Of a stretch of DNA of 15,019 nucleotides, positions 6,441 to 13,504 are shown piece by piece. The notes under the pieces were generated by a model. It did not search any database, was not told where the DNA came from, and saw only the letters and a program-made list of their open reading frames with translations. The DNA comes from Synergistaceae bacterium. GTDB taxonomy: Bacteria; Synergistota; Synergistia; Synergistales; Aminobacteriaceae. The DNA lies in the NCBI GenBank assembly GCA_031273365.1, contig JAISSA010000093.1:1-15019 (forward strand), read 5' to 3'. The position numbers and the translations under genes were made by a program. Numbering within the stretch: the first letter of the stretch is position 1; the number at the start of each line of letters is the position of its first letter.

Positions 6441-9242
6441 CTATTTCTCCGTCGTCAGCCTCCTGTAGCGTTTCTCGAGGGCCTCGCGGCCGCCCTCGAC
6501 GATGGTGCAGATCGAGTTGCGAATTTCTTTTTCCTCGAGGCCTCCCTGTCGGTCCAGAAGGACCTGACCGTTGACGTAGCACAGGGAATGCACCAGCTCG
6601 GCGTCGCCGTTGACCACGATGTTGGGGTTGTGCGTCACAATCAGAAGCTGACGGTGATCTTTGTGTTCGTGAATCTGACGGACGATCAGGTCGGAGATCA
6701 GCGTATTGTCGAGGTCATCCTCCGGCTGGTCGATGATCAGCGGCTCCTCGCCGTAGCTGAGCAGAAACGCCAGCACGGCCGCCGCTTTTTGCCCGGCAGA
6801 GCCCTTTTCGAGGTCGTAGAACTTCGCGTTCTGCGGATCCTTCGAGTACCTGATTTTCAGCATGTCCTCAGGCCACCAGCACATCAGACGATCCGCCACC
6901 TCGGGCTGTTCCTTGAAAAGTTTTTTCATGCGCTTGCCGAACCCGTTTCTGGCCCTGCGCGCCTGACGCAGCGTTTCGTGCTTCACCCCCGCTATCAGCG
7001 CGGAGATGCGCTTTTTCGTATCCGCCGCGGATCGTGCCTCTTTCCAGTTGAACAGGTCCGCAAGCAGGCCCTCCGCGTTGTTTTTCCCCCCGTCGAGGAT
7101 GGAACTCTCGAAACTGCCGTCGGTGAGGCCCAGAATCGTGCGGTATTCCTCGTCCAGAACGGAGACGTCGCCGCAGGGCACAAGCTCCATTCGAACGTAG
7201 GGGCTGTTCCCGATAACCTTCTGAATGAACCTGGAGCGTTTCTCCCACAGCTCTTCGCGGAGGGCCCTCAGGCTTTTCCTCGTGCTCCGGACCTGCTTCG
7301 CGACGTCCAGCGCGTTCCTGCGCAGGGTGTCCATTCGCTGCAATTGCTGCTGTAACTGGCTTCTCTTCTGCACCCACTGACCGAACGCCGAGAGTGAAAG
7401 CGCCTGCGGGTTGTTCGCGTACTCCTCCAGCAGCGCGGCGTACCCGACCTCGCTTTCCTCGAGGGACTTCTGCCACGTGGTTCCCTTCAGCTTCGACTTC
7501 CAGTCCCCGGAGAGCGCCGCCAGCAGGCCGGCCGAGTTTTGGAGCAGGGCGCGCACCTCGTCCACCTTCCTTAAGGTTTCATCGTAAAGCGAGCGCAGCT
7601 CCGGCAGAGTTTCGTCTCCTTCTCCGAACGCGTCGGCGGGAAAGGCGGGAATGCGGGCACGTTCCTCCATCGCGGAAATTTCCCCGATCAGGCCGTCCCA
7701 GTCGGGAGGCGTCCCGACAAGACGGTCCTTTTGTCCGTTGCGTGCCTGATAGAGCGAGAGGACGTCCTTATAGCCCTTTTCCTCGTACACCTTCATATCG
7801 TTCTCGACGTCGGCGAGGCGAATGCGCAGCTCGGCCTCGCTGTTCAACTCCGCCCGAATTTCCCGCAGGCGCTCGCGGAGCTGCAGGTAGCGACTCTTTG
7901 TCTTCTCCCACCGGGAAAGCCACTCGGCCTGGGCAACGTCCGACGTGCGGTCGATAATCCCCAGCAACCCCCGCGGGTTGGAGGCCAGCTCGTTGATCTG
8001 TCTCTGACTGTAAATCGAGAGCGGAAAACGTTCCTGCAGGTTTCCCGGATCGCACTCCAGCCAGTCCGGGGCCTTTCCGTCGTCGTCCACCCATTCCTCC
8101 AGCACCGGCCCGGTGTCGTCGTACCGCCAGGACAGACGATACTCCTTCCCCCTGCGGCTGAGCTCCAGGCGAATTTCCGTCTCGGGCAGCATGACGCCCC
8201 TCTCCCTGGAAAGGCGGAGAAAACGCTCGAAATCCGCGCGCAGAGCGGTGTTGTCCAGTTCGTGCCCCCGACGCGTCGAGATGCGAACGGACTCCAGCGC
8301 CGTCGATTTTCCCGACCCCCGGCCGCCGATGATGGTGTTGAAGTGGGGATGAAACCTCATCTCAAAGGGCCTGTCTTTTATTCGCCCGCAGTGGCTCATC
8401 GAGGTGATGGTCAGCCGTTGCAGGAAGATGTCCGGCTCCCGGACGGGGGGGTCGGCCTGATTCCGGACGCAGAGGCCGTGGTTCCTGATGGCCATTTCCA
8501 GCTGGTCGAGGGTGGGGAGGCTCATTTTAACCCAGGAGAACAGTCGTCCCAGCTCCTCCGGCCTGCTGGCGTCCGAACCCATAACCTTCGCCACCCGGTT
8601 CATGGCCTTTTTGAACGGGCCGTCGATTTTCTCCGCGATACGCGGATTGGCCAGCCTCACGGCCCGGATGCCCTCGAATTTCCTGCTCAGGGATCCGTCT
8701 TTGTTCAGCTGCTCGAGGAGCTTTGGGTCGTCGAGACGGACGGGGATCGCGATGCCCCCCATTTTTCGGATCACGTCCACGACATCGGTGAATCCGAGCG
8801 CCACGATGACGTTCGAGGGATCTCCATGCCGCGAGAAAATTTCACAGCGCCCAAGGAAAGAGACGATGGCCTCCCTGCCCGACGCGATGTCGAATACCAC
8901 CAAAAGGGGGATACGGATATCGCCATCCTGAACGGAAACCTCCACGCCCGGAAACAGCGTCAGCTCGCGAAACCACTCCGGTCTGTCGTCGTCCAGCAAC
9001 AGGTCCTTGTACTGGGCGTTCAGAATGTCGATCCAGTCCCCGGAGTTATGATCGGCGACGACAACGCAATCCATCCCGGCCTGCATGGCTTTTTGCAGCC
9101 ACACCTCCGCCGTTGTGGAAAGCAGCACCGACTTGTCCCCCCGTCCGTAGGTATCCGAGGCTGGCGTGTACGCGTGGAAATCCACCTTCCACCATCTGCT
9201 GCCGGGGACGTTCCGTTCTGGAAATTTCCGGTTTCTGCTCAT
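6441..9242 (-). CDS. PHP-domain plus SMC-like AAA ATPase (TrlF/Ppl-type), candidate defence protein
   Basis: A 933-residue protein starting at ATG 9242 after AGGGGGA. Residues 16-260 are a PHP (polymerase/histidinol phosphatase) domain: KVDFHAYTPASDTYG (19-33), VVADHNSG (61-68), FPGVEVS (97-103), GGIAIPVRLDDP (162-173) and GSDAS (222-226). Residues 275-933 are a split ABC/SMC-type ATPase: Walker A GGRGSGKST (306-314), a Q-loop-like YSQRQ (411-415), a long coiled-coil arm (about 435-680), signature GSAGQKAA (814-821), Walker B PLIIDQPEDDLDN (834-846) and H-loop VTHNPN (869-874). The whole architecture matches TrlF-family ATPases, and the single-gene Ppl antiphage system is described as having the same PHP-plus-ATPase design. 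The PHP part appears to have lost three metal-binding histidines (Tyr25, Arg169, Ser226). A sigma-70-like promoter precedes it, and it is transcribed apart from the lipid A operon upstream. Confidence 0.85.
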   Translation of the reverse strand: MSRNRKFPERNVPGSRWWKVDFHAYTPASDTYGRGDKSVLLSTTAEVWLQKAMQAGMDCVVVADHNSGDWIDILNAQYKDLLLDDDRPEWFRELTLFPGVEVSVQDGDIRIPLLVVFDIASGREAIVSFLGRCEIFSRHGDPSNVIVALGFTDVVDVIRKMGGIAIPVRLDDPKLLEQLNKDGSLSRKFEGIRAVRLANPRIAEKIDGPFKKAMNRVAKVMGSDASRPEELGRLFSWVKMSLPTLDQLEMAIRNHGLCVRNQADPPVREPDIFLQRLTITSMSHCGRIKDRPFEMRFHPHFNTIIGGRGSGKSTALESVRISTRRGHELDNTALRADFERFLRLSRERGVMLPETEIRLELSRRGKEYRLSWRYDDTGPVLEEWVDDDGKAPDWLECDPGNLQERFPLSIYSQRQINELASNPRGLLGIIDRTSDVAQAEWLSRWEKTKSRYLQLRERLREIRAELNSEAELRIRLADVENDMKVYEEKGYKDVLSLYQARNGQKDRLVGTPPDWDGLIGEISAMEERARIPAFPADAFGEGDETLPELRSLYDETLRKVDEVRALLQNSAGLLAALSGDWKSKLKGTTWQKSLEESEVGYAALLEEYANNPQALSLSAFGQWVQKRSQLQQQLQRMDTLRRNALDVAKQVRSTRKSLRALREELWEKRSRFIQKVIGNSPYVRMELVPCGDVSVLDEEYRTILGLTDGSFESSILDGGKNNAEGLLADLFNWKEARSAADTKKRISALIAGVKHETLRQARRARNGFGKRMKKLFKEQPEVADRLMCWWPEDMLKIRYSKDPQNAKFYDLEKGSAGQKAAAVLAFLLSYGEEPLIIDQPEDDLDNTLISDLIVRQIHEHKDHRQLLIVTHNPNIVVNGDAELVHSLCYVNGQVLLDRQGGLEEKEIRNSICTIVEGGREALEKRYRRLTTEK

Positions 9243-9282
9243 AACTATCCCCCTGAATTTTGGGCATACTTTTATCCCTTGA

Positions 9283-9311
9283 ATTTTATGATTTTTTTAG
9301 ACTTTATTCAA
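9283..9311 (-). promoter_or_regulatory. Sigma-70-like promoter for the PHP-ATPase gene
   Basis: On the minus strand TTGAAT (9311-9306) is followed by exactly 17 bases and then TAAAAT (9288-9283). Each box is one mismatch or so from consensus. The predicted transcript starts about 33 bases before ATG 9242. The -35 box lies inside the last codons of the LpxK-fusion gene (stop codon at 9299-9297), so the ATPase has its own promoter at the end of the lipid A operon. Confidence 0.65.
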
Positions 9312-11693
9312 TCCCCGCCCCCGGCATACAGCAAGTTTACCGTATACCCGGCAGCGAACCCTCCAGCCGAGGACCTCCCCGGCGTAGCGGGCAACGCTGT
9401 CGAGGGCGCCCGGCTCGCCCATGCGGGAGCGGCCGGCGTCGCTCATTTTTTTGTAAAGGCCGGGCGTCGTCAGAATCCTGAACGCGCTCCCGGCCAGCGC
9501 GTCGGACGTCGGTTCGACCAGGACCTCGGAATCTTCCAGAAGCTTCTTCTGCACCCGCTTGCCCTTCTCGTCGATAGAAACCACCGGAATCCCCATGCCG
9601 GCGCAGAGCTGGTTCGCCGTGCCTCCCAGCCCGATCAGCAGCATGGCCTCCGATGCGGCGGCCGCGACGTTGCCCCGATGCAGCCGGATTCGAACTCCGC
9701 CCCGCGTCAGAACGGGTTCCGATTCCAGCTGCAACCGCCACCCCCTGCAGGAAGAGAGGAGACGCACAGGGTCGATCGTCGGGGCCAGCGCCATGACGTA
9801 ACCACAGGCCTTCCGGGCCTGAAGTTTTTCCACGGCGTCGAGAAGCAGCTGCACGTCGTCGTAGGCGCGCAGGCGGCTTCCAGGCAGGAGCATAACCAGC
9901 GGGGTCATGGACCCTTTTAGTGGGGTCGCAGACCCTTTCAGCGGGGTCGCCGGCCCCTTCGACGGGGCCGCGGGCACGTCGCCCAGAAGGTCCATGATGG
10001 GATTGCCCGCGTAGATCGCGTCGGCTCCTGACGCGGAGAGCTGGTCGGCGGTGTCCTGGTCGCGCGTCCAGGTGCGACGGCTGTAGCGATGGATAATGAA
10101 GCGCTCCAGTCGCCAGTGGCCGCTGAGGCGGACCGTCTTGGCCGTCGCGACGAAAAGGGGCGCGACGCCCTGACCCCACAGGGCGTGCAGGAGCAGGTAA
10201 ACATCGCCCACGCAGATGGGCGTGCGGACCGTATTCGCAATTTTGCGCCAGTCCCCCTGCTGCTCGCGGATATGCCCGAACAGGCCGGCCTGAATGTCGC
10301 CCCAAAGGTCGCGCAGGCGATATTTCAAAACTCCGCCGGACGGGGTGACGGACGGCGTCGATCCCACGGAAAAGCCGGAGGTTCTGTAGGCTTCTCCGCG
10401 CCCGACCAGCGGGAAGGCCGTCACCTCCGCCTCCGGAAACGCGGCGCGCAGCTTCTGCGCCATCAGCACCCCTATGGCGTCCTCGCCGTACCCGTTGGAC
10501 GCGACGACAAGCCGCGGCCGCAGGCAGTCGACCAGGACCTCGCAGAAGCGCTCCGGGTCGTCCAGCGTGGTCGCCACCCGCGGCACGACCAGAGGGAAGC
10601 CGGGTTTCCAGGAACATGGCAGATTGTAGACGTCCTTTTCGGTGCAGGCGAGGAATTCGGCGTCCGAAGCGCGCGCCGCCGCGGCGAGTTCTTCCATGTC
10701 GGCGGCCGTATAGAGGTGATGGTCGCGGAAATGACGCTCGGCCAGGACGTCGGCCCCCTCCTTCCGCAGAGAATGAATGAAGCTGTCCGGGTTGCCTATG
10801 GCGGAAAACGCCAGGACCCCGCGGCCCCGCATCGTCGACGTCAGCGGGCGAAAGCTCTCTCCATCCCACAGCGTCCGGTCGCGGACCACGAGCCTCGCGT
10901 CGAAAATGCGCTCCGGGGGAACGTACCTGGACAACCTTTCGTGAAGCGCGCTCAGCGTGTCCCTGTCGACCTCTTCCACCTTGGTGACGACGACGATGTG
11001 CGCACGCCTCAGGTTTTCGATCGGCTCGCGCAGGATGCCCGCGGGGATGAGGCGACCGTTGCCGAACGGGCAGGCCGCGTCGATCAGGACGACGTCCACG
11101 TCGCGGGCCATGCGCCGATGCTGAAAGGCGTCGTCCGCGACAGCGAGCTCGATCCCCCGGCGCTCGAGCGCCAGAAGCCCCGCGGCGCGATCGCGGGAGA
11201 TCGCCACGGGAACGTCGGGCAGGTGCGAGGAGAGCAGCAGCGGTTCGTCTCCGACGGCGCGACGGTTGGCCTTTCCGTTCTCGAACACCAGAACGTCGGA
11301 GTTCGCCCCGCCGTAGCCGCGGCTGACGATCCCCGCGGAAACGCCTTTTTCCCGCATCATCCGGCAGAGCATCTCCACGAAGGGGGTTTTATTGGTCCCT
11401 CCATAACTGATGTTGCCCACGCTGATGACCGGGATGGCGGGCTCCTGAATTCGCTTCAGGCCGTGTCGGTACAGAAAATCCAGAACGACGACCAGCAACA
11501 GCCCCGCCCAGGAGGAGGGAGCCAGCAGCAGCCACGCCGAAAAACGCTTCCTGCCCTCCGCCCCGCGAACAAAATCCATGTAGCTTTGCACCAGGCGGAC
11601 AAAGATATTTTGTGAGCTTTGCGCTTTTTGTGCTTTTTGTAAATATCGCGGATTTTTCGGATCGCGCGCTGACTTCAGGAATTTTTTCAACAT
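9297..11693 (-). CDS. lpxK: LpxK (tetraacyldisaccharide 4'-kinase) fused to an LpxB-related glycosyltransferase-like domain
   Basis: A 798-residue fusion counted from ATG 11693. A TTG at 11711 would add six residues and overlap the msbA stop by four bases; neither start has a clear ribosome binding site, so translational coupling is likely. Residues 1-50 are a basic extension and 54-74 a membrane helix typical of LpxK. The LpxK part (about 85-390) shows P-loop GGTNKT (98-103), RGYGG (125-129), GDEP, DDAFQH (187-192), PAGILREP (217-224), FRDHH (322-326) and TEKD (351-354). It phosphorylates the 4' position of lipid A disaccharide at the inner membrane. Residues 394-780 match the lipid-A-disaccharide-synthase-related family (TIGR03492 type): SNGYGED (399-405), PLVGRGE (428-434), GNPIMD (563-568), LLPGSR (602-607) and GLGGTANQ (688-695). 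A heptapeptide repeat lies in its interdomain linker (577-599). The P-loop has Asn where most LpxK have Gly. Confidence 0.88.
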   Translation of the reverse strand: MLKKFLKSARDPKNPRYLQKAQKAQSSQNIFVRLVQSYMDFVRGAEGRKRFSAWLLLAPSSWAGLLLVVVLDFLYRHGLKRIQEPAIPVISVGNISYGGTNKTPFVEMLCRMMREKGVSAGIVSRGYGGANSDVLVFENGKANRRAVGDEPLLLSSHLPDVPVAISRDRAAGLLALERRGIELAVADDAFQHRRMARDVDVVLIDAACPFGNGRLIPAGILREPIENLRRAHIVVVTKVEEVDRDTLSALHERLSRYVPPERIFDARLVVRDRTLWDGESFRPLTSTMRGRGVLAFSAIGNPDSFIHSLRKEGADVLAERHFRDHHLYTAADMEELAAAARASDAEFLACTEKDVYNLPCSWKPGFPLVVPRVATTLDDPERFCEVLVDCLRPRLVVASNGYGEDAIGVLMAQKLRAAFPEAEVTAFPLVGRGEAYRTSGFSVGSTPSVTPSGGVLKYRLRDLWGDIQAGLFGHIREQQGDWRKIANTVRTPICVGDVYLLLHALWGQGVAPLFVATAKTVRLSGHWRLERFIIHRYSRRTWTRDQDTADQLSASGADAIYAGNPIMDLLGDVPAAPSKGPATPLKGSATPLKGSMTPLVMLLPGSRLRAYDDVQLLLDAVEKLQARKACGYVMALAPTIDPVRLLSSCRGWRLQLESEPVLTRGGVRIRLHRGNVAAAASEAMLLIGLGGTANQLCAGMGIPVVSIDEKGKRVQKKLLEDSEVLVEPTSDALAGSAFRILTTPGLYKKMSDAGRSRMGEPGALDSVARYAGEVLGWRVRCRVYGKLAVCRGRGLNKV
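9901..9963. repeat. Three tandem 21-bp repeats, each with a small inverted repeat
   Basis: Units at 9901-9921, 9922-9942 and 9943-9963 all begin GGGGTC and share the layout GGGGTC-N5-CCCTTTYAGY, with the third more diverged; a partial fourth unit starts at 9964. Units one and two contain a perfect five-base inverted repeat, GGGTC-N3-GACCC. In the third, GGGGTC faces GGCCCC, so pairing is kept with one wobble. Read on the minus strand the units encode a Thr-Pro-Leu-Lys-Gly-Ser-x heptapeptide repeat in the linker between the two halves of the LpxB-like domain of the LpxK fusion. The 21-base length keeps the frame. Confidence 0.85.
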
Positions 11694-11707
11694 GAAAAAG
11701 CGCCGAT

Positions 11708-13504
11708 TCAAACGCCGGACGGGTGCGCTTCGAACTGCAGGCAGTGCAGTTGAGCGTAAAGCCCGCCGACGTGGAGGAGCGACTCGTGAGTCCCCTCCTG
11801 CACGATCCGCCCGGCGTCCAGAACCAGAATGCGGTCGGCGTCGCGCACGGTCGAAAGCCGGTGCGCGATGATGAAAGCCGTTCGCCCCGCCATCGCGCGA
11901 TTCATGGCCTCCTGCACCTGGCGCTCCACGCCGAGATCCAGCGAGGACGTGGCCTCGTCCAGAATCAGAATACGCGGATCGCGGACGACGGCGCGCGCAA
12001 TGGCCACTCTCTGGCGCTCTCCGCCCGACAGGGTGACGCCGCGCTCCCCCACCTCCGTCCCATACCCCTCGGGAAGGCTCATAATGAAGTCGTCGATGTC
12101 CGCGATCTTCGCCGCGGCGCGAATCGTTTCCATCGCAGCGCCCGACGCGGCGCCCGAGCCGTCGACGAGGTCGGGGAGCCCATAGGCGATGTTGAACGCC
12201 ATGGAGCCCTTCATCAGGACCGATTCCTGCGGAACGATGCCGATCTGTCTTCGCAGGGCGGGCAACGAAAGGGTCGCGACGTCCTGCCCGTCAATCAGAA
12301 CGCGCCCGGACGTCGGGTCGTAAAAACGGGGGATGAGATCGACCAGCGTCGACTTTCCCGACCCCGTAGGGCCGACGATGGCGATTTTCTCGCCCTGCTT
12401 TGTCTCGACGTTGATGTCCTTCAGAATTTTCTGCCCCTCGGCGTAGGAGAAACAGACGTGCTCGAACGTGACGCGCCCTTCGACGCGGCCGGGGTCGCGC
12501 CCGGCCCCGCCGGTCGCCTCGGTGGGCATGTCGAGGACGGCGAAAATGCGCTCAGCCGCCGCAAGCCCCGTCTGCATGGAGCTCATGCTGTTCATAAAAA
12601 CGCGGATTGGCTGCACCATGAAGGCGATGTAGCCGATGAAGGACACGAGCTCGCCGGGCGTGAGCGCTCCCCGAAGAACCTCGCGCCCGCCGAACCAGAA
12701 GACGACCGCCAGCGCCATGATCAGGAAGACCTCGATGATCCCGGAAAACAGCGCCTGGATACGCACGGCGCGGAGCAGCGCCTCGAAGTTTTCGACGTTC
12801 CCCCTTCGAAAACGCCGAAGTTCCAGATCCTCCGTCGCGAACGAACGCACGACCCGAATGGCGGAGAAGGCCTCCTGCACGATGGCCGTCAGGCTGGCCA
12901 GCCGCTCCTGAACCCGGTGCCCCGCCATGCGCAGGCGTCCGGCCGCGAAGGTCAGCAGCCACGCGACGACGGGCAGCACCGTAATCGTGAGCAGCGTCAG
13001 ACGCCAGTTGATGTAGAAAATAAAACCGAGCATCCCGACAAACGTCACGCCGTTCACGACCAGGTTGACGAAGGTGCTCGTGACGAGGGTCTGGAGCGTC
13101 GCCACGTCGCCCGTGATGCGGCTCATCAGCTCGCCCACGCGCGAGGCGTGGATGTAACGCAGGGACATGTGCTGCATGTGATCGTAAAGCGTCACGCGAA
13201 TGTCCATGACCATGAGCTGTCCCACCCGGTTCATGAGGTACTCCCGCCAGTAGAGCGCCGCTCCCTTCAGGGCGAAAATCACGACGACCCCGACGCACAG
13301 CAGGTTCAGGACGCCCATGTTTTTGGAGATCAGAACGTCGTCGACCACACTTCTGAACAGCCACGGAGGAAGGACGTTCAGGCCGGCGGCGGCGACCATA
13401 AAGAACAGCGCCGCCAGAAAAGTCCTGAGCCAGGGCAACGTACACCGGACCAGCCGGAGCACGACGCCTCCGCCCGTTCGTTTGCGCTCCGCTTCGGGGC
13501 TCAC
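11708..13504 (-). CDS. msbA: MsbA-type lipid A/LPS ABC exporter
   Basis: A 598-residue half-transporter with fused membrane and ATPase domains, as expected for MsbA. Six membrane helices lie in residues 25-320, with the ABC domain after that: Walker A GPTGSGKST (378-386), Q-loop Q426, signature LSGGERQ (492-498), Walker B ILILDEATSSLD (512-523) and H-loop H548. It would flip core-lipid A across the inner membrane. The GTG at 13504 was chosen because it overlaps the stop of the preceding gene as GTGA and has GGAG eight bases upstream. The frame stays open for another 65 codons upstream, but that stretch is antisense-like, Arg/Gly-rich and lies over the coding end of the LpxB-like gene. A general multidrug exporter of the same fold is possible on sequence alone; the position between LpxB-like and LpxK genes makes lipid A the likely substrate. 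Confidence 0.9.
   Translation of the reverse strand: MSPEAERKRTGGGVVLRLVRCTLPWLRTFLAALFFMVAAAGLNVLPPWLFRSVVDDVLISKNMGVLNLLCVGVVVIFALKGAALYWREYLMNRVGQLMVMDIRVTLYDHMQHMSLRYIHASRVGELMSRITGDVATLQTLVTSTFVNLVVNGVTFVGMLGFIFYINWRLTLLTITVLPVVAWLLTFAAGRLRMAGHRVQERLASLTAIVQEAFSAIRVVRSFATEDLELRRFRRGNVENFEALLRAVRIQALFSGIIEVFLIMALAVVFWFGGREVLRGALTPGELVSFIGYIAFMVQPIRVFMNSMSSMQTGLAAAERIFAVLDMPTEATGGAGRDPGRVEGRVTFEHVCFSYAEGQKILKDINVETKQGEKIAIVGPTGSGKSTLVDLIPRFYDPTSGRVLIDGQDVATLSLPALRRQIGIVPQESVLMKGSMAFNIAYGLPDLVDGSGAASGAAMETIRAAAKIADIDDFIMSLPEGYGTEVGERGVTLSGGERQRVAIARAVVRDPRILILDEATSSLDLGVERQVQEAMNRAMAGRTAFIIAHRLSTVRDADRILVLDAGRIVQEGTHESLLHVGGLYAQLHCLQFEAHPSGV

Noticed and set aside
249..9242. Whole block between waaA and the lipid A operon as one mobile island
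   Set aside because: No integrase, transposase, tRNA end or flanking direct repeat is visible, gene directions change three times, and base composition looks similar throughout.
9901..9963. CRISPR-like repeat
   Set aside because: The units are directly adjacent with no spacers, are in frame inside a coding region and diverge from one another.
11600..11645. Short direct repeat (GCTTTTTGT twice) near the 5' end of the LpxK fusion
   Set aside because: Only two nine-base copies encoding part of a Gln-Lys-Ala stretch; too short to mean more than local low complexity.
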